Positions 30,142-38,594 are shown, counted from the stretch's first letter. The stretch is 44,773 nt of DNA from a bacterium (GCA_029227655.1 JAQYAI010000043.1:1-44773), one strand, 5' to 3'. Notes: generated from the sequence alone by a model not told the origin. Made by a program: numbers and translations.

Positions 30142-30828
30142 ATGAAACAACCATCTATTTTATTCGAAGATAAAGACATCCTTGTATGCTTCAAACCTGC
30201 AGGCATGCCCGTCCAGACCAAATCTCTGGGCAGCATGGATCTGGAGCATTATCTGAAAAACCATTTGCTGCGCCAGATGCGGAAGGAAGGCATTTCCCCA
30301 AAACAGCCACCTTACCTTGCCATCATCCACAGACTGGACCAGCCGGTAAGCGGGATCCTTGTATTCGCCAAGACGCCGGATGCCGCCAAAAAGCTGAACA
30401 GTCAGATGCAAAGCGATGGATTTACCAAAGAATACGAGGCCATCACTTGTGGTCTTTTCAGGAAAACTTCCGGAACAATCATCAACTATCTTGTGAAGGA
30501 CGGACGCACAAATACTTCCAGCATTTGCCAGAAGGATACACCGGGCGCAAAGCAGGCAGAACTTTCCTACCACGTTGTGAACAGCTTTCCTGAAAAAAAG
30601 CTGACACAGGTCCGTATCCGTCTGAAAACCGGACGCCATCACCAAATCCGTGTCCAGATGGCTGGAAATCAGACTCCGCTTTGGGGAGACAACAAATATA
30701 ATCCAGAATTTTCAGACAAAAAAGGATATTTTCCGATTGCCCTCTGCGCAAGACATCTGGAATTTGTCCATCCGGCGACCGGCGAAAAACTTTCTTATGA
30801 AATTGCTTGCGAATGGCCACAAATATGA
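30142..30828 (+). CDS. RluA family pseudouridine synthase
   Basis: IHRLDQPVSGILVFAKTPDAAKKLNSQ; RIRLKTGRHHQIRVQMA. Confidence 0.95.
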   Translation: MKQPSILFEDKDILVCFKPAGMPVQTKSLGSMDLEHYLKNHLLRQMRKEGISPKQPPYLAIIHRLDQPVSGILVFAKTPDAAKKLNSQMQSDGFTKEYEAITCGLFRKTSGTIINYLVKDGRTNTSSICQKDTPGAKQAELSYHVVNSFPEKKLTQVRIRLKTGRHHQIRVQMAGNQTPLWGDNKYNPEFSDKKGYFPIALCARHLEFVHPATGEKLSYEIACEWPQI

Positions 30829-30905
30829 TATACTTTTCGTGCAGCTATTTGCAAATGATAAGGGATTATAACGAAGATAGATAGAAGATATAAGGGGATT
30901 GGAAC

Positions 30906-31460
30906 GTGGACGACAATAAATTAGAAGCGAAACTTTTGAAAATCAAAGCGCTCGCCGAGCGCGGAGAAGGTGGAGAGAGAGAATCTGCCATCAAGCTTTA
31001 CAATAAACTGTTAAAAAAATACGATATTGACGAAGCATCACTTCAGAAAGACAGCTTACATAAACACTGGTTCGCCTATGAAGGCGATATTGAGGAAAAT
31101 CTTCTCGTACAGATTTTCTATATGGTGACCGGTGATTCTGAATATTTCCGCAGACATAGCCGTACCCACGGTGACCAGTGCGGATGCATGTGTACGGACT
31201 TTGAACGGACAGAAATCGCATTTTATTTCGAATTTTATAAAGGTGCTCTCCAGCAAGAACTGGAGGCATTCCTTATGGCATTCAAGCTGAAAAATCATTT
31301 GTTTCCAGATGAAAGTGCCAGATGCTATGTGCCAGAGGAGGACGCACCGGCAGAAGCCGAGGTGTATACCGATATTTTGATCAAAGCCCAGAAGATGGCA
31401 GAGGATATCGACAAATCGAATCCAGTACGCATGATTGAAAGCGAAGTACCAGCGGAATAA
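30906..31460 (+). CDS. DUF2786-like protein (GTG start)
   Basis: LEAKLLKIKALAERGEGGERESAIKLYNKLLKKYDID N-terminal DUF2786-type helix pair; Cys/His cluster HSRTHGDQCGCMCTDFE. Confidence 0.65.
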   Translation: MDDNKLEAKLLKIKALAERGEGGERESAIKLYNKLLKKYDIDEASLQKDSLHKHWFAYEGDIEENLLVQIFYMVTGDSEYFRRHSRTHGDQCGCMCTDFERTEIAFYFEFYKGALQQELEAFLMAFKLKNHLFPDESARCYVPEEDAPAEAEVYTDILIKAQKMAEDIDKSNPVRMIESEVPAE

Positions 31461-31479
31461 CTTCAAAGTTTTCTCTCTT

Positions 31480-32199
31480 TTATATAGGAAGAAATGCCCA
31501 TATAACCGCCACCACGATCGTCGGCAGCATATTCGCGACTTTGACAGTTTTTCCCCAGAAGAGATTCACACCTACACAGAAGATCAGCATGGAACCAGTA
31601 AGGGAGAGGTTATGTAATGCAGCTTCTGTCATGACCGGCTCCATGAATCCTGCCAGCAGTGTGACAGATCCCTGTAGAATTGCAACTGGAATGGCCGAAA
31701 AGATGCAGCCTTTTCCCATAGCCGCGGTCATAACGACCACAATGATCAGGTCTAACACTGCTTTCGCTGCTAAGATTGAATAATCCCCGAGAAGACCATC
31801 CTGTATGGAACCAACAATCGCCATTGCCCCAATACAGATCGTGAGCGACGTGGTCACAAATCCTTCTACAAATAAATTGTCTTTTGCATTCCCCGTCTTT
31901 GCCTTCAGCCACTCTCCAAACTGTTCCATCTTTTGTTCTATATTCATCCACTCTCCCAGAAGGGTTCCAATCGTGAAACTTCCAATCATCATCATCGTTC
32001 CGCCACTTACAAGCTTTCCGTCACTAATCGTCAGAATTTTCTCCAACGCACCACTAATTCCAATAAAAATGACACACAGACCACAGACTTTCATCATAGC
32101 ATCCTGATATCGTTCTGTCATAAACTTTCCAAATAAACTTCCAATCATTCCACCGGCAAGTACTCCTGCCACATTAATTATGGTTCCCATTCCTGTCAT
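31480..32199 (-). CDS. DUF554 family membrane protein
   Basis: GTIINVAGVLAGGMIGSLFGKFMTERYQDAMMKVCGLCVIFIGI; GAMAIVGSIQDGLLGDYSIL. Confidence 0.92.
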   Translation of the reverse strand: MTGMGTIINVAGVLAGGMIGSLFGKFMTERYQDAMMKVCGLCVIFIGISGALEKILTISDGKLVSGGTMMMIGSFTIGTLLGEWMNIEQKMEQFGEWLKAKTGNAKDNLFVEGFVTTSLTICIGAMAIVGSIQDGLLGDYSILAAKAVLDLIIVVVMTAAMGKGCIFSAIPVAILQGSVTLLAGFMEPVMTEAALHNLSLTGSMLIFCVGVNLFWGKTVKVANMLPTIVVAVIWAFLPI

Positions 32200-32274
32200 T
32201 TGTATTTCACTTCCTTAAAAAAATTCTTTTTTCATTTTAACTCTAAATATCTTTGTCGTAAACAAATATTTTTG

Positions 32275-32304
32275 TTGACTTAATACCACTCTAGGGGTTA
32301 TTAT
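32275..32304 (+). promoter_or_regulatory. Candidate promoter for rpoD
   Basis: TTGACT - 18 nt - TATTAT. Confidence 0.5.
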
Positions 32305-32392
32305 GATATGTGCGAATAAAATCTGTTTTTATAATATATTGTCGTGGATGCACGCATATATTTACAAACGGCGCCATGGGGAGGAGATAAAC

Positions 32393-33517
32393 ATGGATGA
32401 TAAGATTTTAAAATTTAATCAGAAACTCAAAGACCTTTTAGCTTACGCTAAAAAGAAAAATAATATTTTAGAGCAGCAGGAAGTCATTTCCTTCTTTTCC
32501 GATGTTGAATTTGACGCTGATAAGACAGATAGTATTTACGAATTTCTTGAAAAGAGCGGTATTGAAATTGTTTATCCAGTCACAGAACAACCGGACAGTG
32601 ACCTTGATCTTGACCTTGACCTTGATGATGTGACACTGGACGACGACATCGATCTTGATAAAATAGATTTGTCTGTTCCGGAAGGCGTTGGCACTGACGA
32701 TCCTGTCAGAATGTATCTGAAGGAAATTGGTAAGGTACCTCTTCTTTCAGCTGCTGAAGAGCAGGAGCTTGCGGAACGAATTGCAAGCGGTGATGAGGAA
32801 GCAAAGAAGAAGCTTGCGGAAGCAAACCTTCGCCTTGTTGTAAGTATTGCCAAGAGATACAACGGACGTGGTCTTTTATTCCTTGACTTGATCAAGGAAG
32901 GAAATATCGGTCTTCTCAAAGCCGTAGACAAATTTGACTACAACAAAGGCTTTAAGTTCAGTACATATGCAACATGGTGGATCCGTCAGGCAATCACCAG
33001 AGCAATCGCAGACCAGTCAAGAACGATCCGTATTCCGGTTCATATGGTAGAGACCATCAACAAGCTGATTCGTGTACAGCGTAATCTTCTTCAGGAACTC
33101 GGCCGGGAACCACAGCCAGATGAAATTGCTGCAGCAATGGATCTTCCTGTAGAACGTGTACGTGAAATTCTCAAAGTAGCTCAGGAACCTGTTTCTTTAG
33201 AAACACCTATCGGCGAAGAAGATGACAGTCATCTGGGTGATTTCATTCAGGATGAGAATATGCCGGTACCTGCAGATGCAGCTGCATTTACACTCCTGAA
33301 AGAAGAATTGGCTTCTGTTCTTGATACACTTACCGAAAGAGAACGCAAGGTTCTGACTCTGCGTTTTGGGTTGGAAGATGGACATGCCAGAACACTGGAA
33401 GAAGTTGGTAAAGAGTTTGATGTTACTCGTGAACGTATCCGTCAGATCGAGGCAAAAGCGCTCAGAAAGCTCAGACATCCTAGTCGCAGCAAGCGCTTGA
33501 AAGATTTTATGAATTAA
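32393..33517 (+). CDS. rpoD: RNA polymerase primary sigma factor (RpoD/SigA)
   Basis: [28 protein letters not shown], region 2 [18 protein letters not shown], region 4 [39 protein letters not shown]. Confidence 0.98.
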   Translation: MDDKILKFNQKLKDLLAYAKKKNNILEQQEVISFFSDVEFDADKTDSIYEFLEKSGIEIVYPVTEQPDSDLDLDLDLDDVTLDDDIDLDKIDLSVPEGVGTDDPVRMYLKEIGKVPLLSAAEEQELAERIASGDEEAKKKLAEANLRLVVSIAKRYNGRGLLFLDLIKEGNIGLLKAVDKFDYNKGFKFSTYATWWIRQAITRAIADQSRTIRIPVHMVETINKLIRVQRNLLQELGREPQPDEIAAAMDLPVERVREILKVAQEPVSLETPIGEEDDSHLGDFIQDENMPVPADAAAFTLLKEELASVLDTLTERERKVLTLRFGLEDGHARTLEEVGKEFDVTRERIRQIEAKALRKLRHPSRSKRLKDFMN

Positions 33518-33529
33518 ATGAATGTGTAA

Positions 33530-33563
33530 GGGAGATGACACCAGACCGTGCATCTCCTTTTTT
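33530..33563 (+). terminator. rpoD terminator
   Basis: GGAGATG...CATCTCC-TTTTTT. Confidence 0.8.
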
Positions 33564-33604
33564 CTGTTCTGACTGCCTACTCCAGAGGCTTTCTTGCCGG
33601 TTCG

Positions 33605-33988
33605 GCATATAAAACTCTTGTTTTGATGTATTTTGTATGCTCACTTCACTGCGCTTCTCGCTGGTTCAGCATATAAACCTCCTACTTTGATATGTTTTAT
33701 ATGCTCACTTCACTGTGCTTCTTGCCGGTTCGGCATATAAAGCTCCTATTTTGATGTGTTTTGTATGTCCACTTCACTACGCCGCTCGCTGACTCGGCAT
33801 ATAAAACTCCTACTTTGATATGTTTTATATGCTCACTTCATTGTTCTGTGCTGTGATTCAGCATATAATTTCTTTATTCCTTCATATTTTAGATGCCACA
33901 AATTCATTTCACATCGAATTTCCATCATATAAAACTTGAGTTTTTAAGTATTTTAGATACCAAATTAACAAAAACTTTTTTTCAAAAA
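33605..33988. repeat. Tandem array of six 64-nt units with internal hairpin
   Basis: GCATAT(or TCATAT) anchor at 33605, 33669, 33733, 33797, 33861, 33925 (exactly 64 apart); units 1-4 strongly similar, 5-6 degenerate; each begins GCATATAAAA and carries TTTTATATGC-like partner 36 nt later. Confidence 0.88.
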
Positions 33989-34162
33989 ATCAGTTCTGGC
34001 TATCTACTCCATTGTTCACTTCTCCGTTTATGGAGATATGAATCTTGACTTTCAGTCAAATAATCCAAATATTTTGCTCTTTGATATTTTAATAAGACTT
34101 TACACCATTACAATATTTCCCTATAATATAGATAGAACTCTATATGGAAGGGGTGTGAAAGG

Positions 34163-34342
34163 ATGAATGAATACATGCCAACCGAAAAAGAAATGATAAA
34201 CAGCCTCATTGACAAATTCACTGATTTACAACGTATAAAAAAATCCCCTGATTTAGAAAAAGAAGTGGATTATCAGTTGAAAATCACAAAAGCAAAATTA
34301 GAATCTTTCGGCATTATTACAGAAGATTTAGAACTTCAATAA
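34163..34342 (+). CDS. Small hypothetical protein (59 aa)
   Basis: MNEYMPTEKEMINSLIDKFTDLQRIKKSPDLEKEVDYQLKITKAKLESFGIITEDLELQ*; RBS-like GAAGGGGTGTGAAAGG; absent from ORF track because of size. Confidence 0.6.
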   Translation: MNEYMPTEKEMINSLIDKFTDLQRIKKSPDLEKEVDYQLKITKAKLESFGIITEDLELQ

Positions 34343-34397
34343 CACAACAATACAAATGTAAAAAACAGCTTTTATGGTAACCAATAATCGAACAATC

Positions 34398-34438
34398 AAG
34401 GTGTGAGGTCTTATTAAAATGTCAAAACCTTACACCTT
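34398..34438 (+). repeat. Inverted repeat upstream of the tRNA operon
   Basis: AAGGTGTGAGGT ... ACCTTACACCTT, 11/12 complementary. Confidence 0.5.
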
Positions 34439-34477
34439 AAAAAATGCTCATAACTGTAACATTTTTCAAAAAATTAG

Positions 34478-34506
34478 TTGACATTTCCTTCTATGTCTGC
34501 TAGAAT
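34478..34506 (+). promoter_or_regulatory. tRNA operon promoter
   Basis: TTGACA (34478-34483) - 17 nt - TAGAAT (34501-34506), ~36 nt before tRNA-Pro. Confidence 0.8.
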
Positions 34507-34541
34507 ATTATCTGTTGCTGATGAAGTAAACAACTTCATAA

Positions 34542-34616
34542 CGGGGTGTGGCTCAGCTTGGCTAGAGCGCCTGGTTTGGGACCAGGAGGTCGCAGGTTCG
34601 AATCCTGTCACCCCGA
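34542..34616 (+). tRNA. tRNA-Pro (anticodon TGG)
   Basis: Cloverleaf CGGGGTG...CTGGTTTGGGACCAG...GGTTCGAATCC...CACCCCG. Confidence 0.93.
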
Positions 34617-34620
34617 CTTT

Positions 34621-34691
34621 GCGGGTGTAGTTCAATGGTAGAACACCAGCCTTCCAAGCTGGATACGTGGGTTCGATTCCCATCACCCGCT
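34621..34691 (+). tRNA. tRNA-Gly (anticodon TCC)
   Basis: GCGGGTG...CCAGCCTTCCAAGCTGG...GGTTCGATTCC...CACCCGC. Confidence 0.93.
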
Positions 34692-34716
34692 TTGAATTTG
34701 TAAAATTCAAAAATAC

Positions 34717-34790
<74 letters not shown>

Positions 34791-34841
34791 TTTTCACATT
34801 TTATGTGAGTAAGGGGCTGAATGAAGTCCCGCAATCTCTAC

Positions 34842-34917
34842 GGTGGGTATAGCGCAGTTGGTTAGCGCGCCAGATTGTGGCTCTGGAGGCCCAGGGTTCG
34901 AATCCCTGTATCCACCC
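34842..34917 (+). tRNA. tRNA-His (anticodon GTG)
   Basis: GGTGGGTATAGC...CCAGATTGTGGCTCTGG...GGTTCGAATCCC...TATCCACC. Confidence 0.93.
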
Positions 34918-34950
34918 TTGATGCGATATGTTCAGCATCTGTTTATATGA

Positions 34951-35022
34951 TGGGCTATCGCCAAGCGGTAAGGCACAGGACTTTGACTCCTGCATTCGCT
35001 GGTTCGAATCCAGCTAGCCCAG
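34951..35022 (+). tRNA. tRNA-Gln (anticodon TTG)
   Basis: TGGGCTA...CAGGACTTTGACTCCTG...GGTTCGAATCC...TAGCCCA. Confidence 0.93.
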
Positions 35023-35049
35023 TTCTGTGAAGCCAATCAATTTAAATAT

Positions 35050-35122
35050 GGGGTATTAGCTCAGTTGGCAGAGCACTTGACTTTTAATCAAGTTGTCCGG
35101 GGTTCGAATCCCCGATGCCTCA
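35050..35122 (+). tRNA. tRNA-Lys (anticodon TTT)
   Basis: GGGGTATTAGCTC...CTTGACTTTTAATCAAG...GGTTCGAATCCCC...ATGCCTC. Confidence 0.93.
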
Positions 35123-35133
35123 GTAAGAAAAAG

Positions 35134-35174
35134 ATAGCGGAAACCTAGGAAAATCAAGGGCTTTCGCTATTTTT
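35134..35174 (+). terminator. Terminator of the tRNA operon
   Basis: ATAGCGGAAA...TTTCGCTAT-TTTT. Confidence 0.7.
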
Positions 35175-35245
35175 ATACCATTTTTCAAGTTGTAAATTTT
35201 AATGAAAAGTATATGGTTTTTAATGTCCGCATCGTGTCCGCAAAA

Positions 35246-35341
35246 TTACATAGCCAAAACATCATTTACTACAGCGGTAACGTCCTCTTTTTCTTCCATG
35301 ATATGATTGTAAACATCCAATACATTCCTTTTTAGTTTCTG
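35246..35341 (-). pseudogene. Degraded C-terminal end of a tyrosine site-specific integrase
   Basis: Minus-strand reading QKLKRNVLDVYNHIMEEKEDVTAVVNDVLAM* preceded by an in-frame TGA; VLDVYNHI resembles the post-catalytic-Tyr tail (..TMDVYNHV..) of Tn916/phage-type integrases. Confidence 0.65.
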
Positions 35342-35460
35342 TCAACTTTCTTGACATCCATTAGTATTTTTATCATACTATATCTAACTGATGTATCAAG
35401 TACGCAGAAAAATAATACTTGGTATCAAAACCGATACTGTAAAGGGGAAATCTAGATTTT

Positions 35461-35910
35461 ATGAACGATATTGTATTGAAAAAAATTGATGAGAGTAACT
35501 TTTTAGAAGCATTTAATTTGAAACTGGGACAGGGGCAGGATGAATTTGTTTCAAATCCTGTCAGGAGTTTGGCACAGGCATATGTATATTATAATCAATG
35601 TACGCCTTTCGGGATTTATTTTAAAGATACTATGGTTGGCTATGTAATGATTATTTATGATTATGACCTTGAGGAATATGATATCTGGCATATGATGATC
35701 GATGAAAAATATCAGCATAGGGGTTATGGTCAAAAAGCCATGGAAAAGTGTCTTGAGTATATCAAAACAAAACCCTTCGGAGCATCCAATAAAGTTGTAT
35801 TGACTTGTAACAGAGATAACCGGACGGCAATGGAGTTGTATCGCAAGTTTGGTTTTGCAGAAACAGGAAATGAAGATGAGGATGAAATAGAACTGGCGTT
35901 GGAACTTTAA
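35461..35910 (+). CDS. GNAT N-acetyltransferase (BltD/SpeG-like)
   Basis: DEKYQHRGYGQKAMEKCLEYIK; TCNRDNRTAMELYRKFGFAETG. Confidence 0.9.
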   Translation: MNDIVLKKIDESNFLEAFNLKLGQGQDEFVSNPVRSLAQAYVYYNQCTPFGIYFKDTMVGYVMIIYDYDLEEYDIWHMMIDEKYQHRGYGQKAMEKCLEYIKTKPFGASNKVVLTCNRDNRTAMELYRKFGFAETGNEDEDEIELALEL

Positions 35911-35994
35911 TGGACAGGGGTATGAAGATTCAGTATTACCGTATGGAAGAGAAGTTAGGAAACGAATAGCGGAACGAGAAAGGAAGAACGGAAA

Positions 35995-36501
35995 ATGAAA
36001 AGATTAGTCGTATATCAAAGTGCCACAGGCTTTACAGAAAAATATGCCACATGGATCGCAGAGAAACTGTCCTGTGAAGCTAAGGAATTAAAAGGTGTGA
36101 AAAAGCAGGAAATAGGAAATTATGACATGATTATCTTCGGTGGATGGATTATGGGCGGAATGATTATGGGACTGGATAAAATGCAGAAAATGAATCCGAA
36201 ACAGTTGGTGGTATTTGCCGTAGGTGCATCCAATGACAGCGAAGAGGTGCGGGAAAATTTAAAAACACAGAATCATTTAGAGCAAAGTCCACTTTTTTAT
36301 TTAGAAGGTGGTCTTGCCTTTGAACGGATGAGTTTCTTTCCGAAAACGATATTGAAAAAGATGGGCAAGTCCATCGCAAAAAAAGAGAACAAGACACCGC
36401 AGGAACAGGAGATGGAAAAATTATTTGCAGGTTCCTTTGATAACTCTGATATTACGAAGATAGAACCGTTGGTTGCAGCAGTAGAGGCGGCAACATTATG
36501 A
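35995..36501 (+). CDS. Flavodoxin-domain protein
   Basis: RLVVYQSATGFTEKYATWIAEKL; YDMIIFGGWIMGG. Confidence 0.88.
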   Translation: MKRLVVYQSATGFTEKYATWIAEKLSCEAKELKGVKKQEIGNYDMIIFGGWIMGGMIMGLDKMQKMNPKQLVVFAVGASNDSEEVRENLKTQNHLEQSPLFYLEGGLAFERMSFFPKTILKKMGKSIAKKENKTPQEQEMEKLFAGSFDNSDITKIEPLVAAVEAATL

Positions 36502-37316
36502 TATATACAGAGAAATTACTGGAGACATTAATAGAAGATTCTGTGCAATATAAAGATATTGCAATTCCGTCGAAAGAAACAGACAAAAAACATCTAATCC
36601 GCAGCCTTATGAATGTTCGTATGCCAAGGGAGGCTTCTGACCAGTTGCTGGACTTGCAGAATGATTATTTGCAGGAAGAACTTTTGAAAAAAGGAATTGT
36701 AACCTTATGGGAGATTCCAACGGTAAAAGAACAATATGGCAGCCAATTTTCAAATGCAGATAAAATATCTCTTTGGCAGGGAGATATAACAAGGTTAAAG
36801 GTGGATGCCGTTGTAAATGCTGCCAATTCACAGATGTTAGGGTGTTTCGTTCCTTGTCACGGGTGTATTGATAATGCGATTCACAGTGCTGCCGGAATAC
36901 AGCTTAGAACTGAATGCAATCATATTATGAATCAGAGGCGGATTCGCTACGGGGAACAATATGAGGAACCAACCGGCACAGCTACGTTGACAAAAGCTTA
37001 CAATCTTCCCTGTAAATATGTCATTCATACGGTGGGACCGATTGTGTACGGTGAACTAAATGAAGAACTCCGTCAGGAGCTTCGGAATTGCTATGAAAAT
37101 GTTTTGAAATGCTGTGTGGAGAATGAAATAAAATCCGTTGCTTTCTGCTGTATTTCCACAGGAGAATTTCATTTTCCGAATGACGAAGCAGCAAAAATTG
37201 CTTTGAACACCGTAACCGATTTTTTGAAAATGAATGATGGTATGGAGAGGGTTATTTTTAACGTCTTTAAAGATAGTGACAAGGAAATCTATCAAAAGAT
37301 ATTCGGCTTGAATTAG
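36498..37316 (+). CDS. Macrodomain protein-ADP-ribose hydrolase (Zn-macro type)
   Basis: LWQGDITRLKVDAVVNAANSQMLGCFVPCHGCIDNAIHSAAGIQLRTEC; YVIHTVGPIV; CCISTGEFHFPNDEAA; ATGA overlap with flavodoxin gene. Confidence 0.92.
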   Translation: MIYTEKLLETLIEDSVQYKDIAIPSKETDKKHLIRSLMNVRMPREASDQLLDLQNDYLQEELLKKGIVTLWEIPTVKEQYGSQFSNADKISLWQGDITRLKVDAVVNAANSQMLGCFVPCHGCIDNAIHSAAGIQLRTECNHIMNQRRIRYGEQYEEPTGTATLTKAYNLPCKYVIHTVGPIVYGELNEELRQELRNCYENVLKCCVENEIKSVAFCCISTGEFHFPNDEAAKIALNTVTDFLKMNDGMERVIFNVFKDSDKEIYQKIFGLN

Positions 37317-37331
37317 ATGGAGACAATAGAT

Positions 37332-37922
37332 ATGATTAGAATAGCAACAGAACAGGATGCGGAAAAATTACTTGCAATCTATGGATATTATGTAGAAAAT
37401 ACAGCAATCACATTTGAATACGAAGTGCCTTCCGTAGAGGAATTTAGGAGGCGGATTTGCCAGACGCTCAGCAAATATCCCTATCTGGTGTCGGAACAGG
37501 ACGGAGAGATTGCGGGTTATGCATATGCAGGGGCTTTTAAAGGACGGCGTGCATATGACTGGGCAGTGGAGACGACTATTTACATAGCCAAGGATGCCAG
37601 AAAAAAGGGATTGGGGAAGGAACTTTATACAGCATTGGAAAAGGCGTTGGCACTACAGAATATTATAAATCTCAATGCCTGTATCGCTTATCCCAGCGTG
37701 GAGGATGAATACCTGACAAAGAACAGCGTTCAATATCATCAGCATCTGGGGTATCGGTTTGTGGGAGAGTTTCATAAATGTGGGTACAAATTCGGCAGGT
37801 GGTATAATATGGTGTGGATGGAAAAGTGTATTTCCCATCATCCACACCAGCCATTGCCGGTTAGGAGTTTTGAGGAGATTCAAAATCAGCTTGCTTTTTT
37901 GCCATGCGACTCCAATTTATAA
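37332..37922 (+). CDS. GNAT N-acetyltransferase, phosphinothricin acetyltransferase-like
   Basis: ORF from 37317; MIRIATEQDAEKLLAIYGYYVENTAITFEYEVPS; AYDWAVETTIYIAKDARKKGLGKELYTALE; GRWYNMVWMEKCI. Confidence 0.92.
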   Translation: MIRIATEQDAEKLLAIYGYYVENTAITFEYEVPSVEEFRRRICQTLSKYPYLVSEQDGEIAGYAYAGAFKGRRAYDWAVETTIYIAKDARKKGLGKELYTALEKALALQNIINLNACIAYPSVEDEYLTKNSVQYHQHLGYRFVGEFHKCGYKFGRWYNMVWMEKCISHHPHQPLPVRSFEEIQNQLAFLPCDSNL

Positions 37923-38580
37923 AGCCATAGATATCATTTACCAGAAAAGTAATAAAGCAAACGATTACCGAAAGGTATGTGATATCATGGATGGTCGCCA
38001 GAATCCATAAGAGTATCAGAACAATATCATTGCAGGCATAAGCAATGGCATAATATGGACTTCTTCGAAATGTGAGATATACCGCAAGAAAACTGGTGGT
38101 AATGGATAATGTGCTTGGAAGAATATTTGCAGTATGGAATGCTTTCAAAATAAAGTAAAAAATAAATGTGACGATAACAGTGAGAATCCACATAAAAAGA
38201 GTTTCTTTTTTACTGATATGATTTACCTGAACTTCCGATTTATTTCCGTTGTAAGGGTGTCTCAGCCATGAAATTAATGCAAATACGGCCATGGGCATTG
38301 TCATGCCAAGGTAAGTAATCATTTCTCCATAATAAGAAAATGTGAAAGAGATGATACCATAGAGCAGACTAAAAATAATCATGAGAAACTGACCCAGAGG
38401 GTTGCCCTTTGCGGCAAAAATGAGTGATGTCACACCAATGAGAGAAGCTGTTAGTGTTAAATAGTTTTCTCTGTCAAAAATACAAAAGGATACTGTGATT
38501 AAAATAACAGAGCAGCACCACAGCAAAATCTCGACTTTTGAAAAATAATTTGTGAAAGTTTCTAATTTGTTTTTATTCAT
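37861..38580 (-). CDS. pnuC: Nicotinamide riboside/mononucleotide transporter PnuC-like
   Basis: Multi-TM, EILLWCCSVILITVSF, LSTLSITTSFLAVYLTFRRSPYYAIAYACNDIVLILLW, NDIYGFINWSRM; start MNKNKLETF behind AGGAGGTCTT. Confidence 0.85.
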   Translation of the reverse strand: MNKNKLETFTNYFSKVEILLWCCSVILITVSFCIFDRENYLTLTASLIGVTSLIFAAKGNPLGQFLMIIFSLLYGIISFTFSYYGEMITYLGMTMPMAVFALISWLRHPYNGNKSEVQVNHISKKETLFMWILTVIVTFIFYFILKAFHTANILPSTLSITTSFLAVYLTFRRSPYYAIAYACNDIVLILLWILATIHDITYLSVIVCFITFLVNDIYGFINWSRMAKKQADFESPQNS

Positions 38581-38594
38581 AAGACCTCCTAAAA

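Noticed and set aside
32585-32670. Short Asp/Leu repeat ([10 protein letters not shown]) in RpoD as a possible novel domain
   Set aside because: Acidic linkers between region 1.1 and 1.2 are common in primary sigma factors of Firmicutes
33590-33990. CRISPR array reading of the 64-nt repeats
   Set aside because: Spacers between the palindromes are themselves similar in units 1-4, units drift progressively, and no cas genes are nearby
33590-33990. Coding tandem-repeat protein reading of the 64-nt array
   Set aside because: 64 is not a multiple of 3, so the frame shifts every unit and no long ORF spans the array
35345-35400. TTGACA at ~35351 as a promoter for the downstream GNAT
   Set aside because: A -35-like TTGACA is present, but no convincing -10 at 16-18 nt; left unannotated
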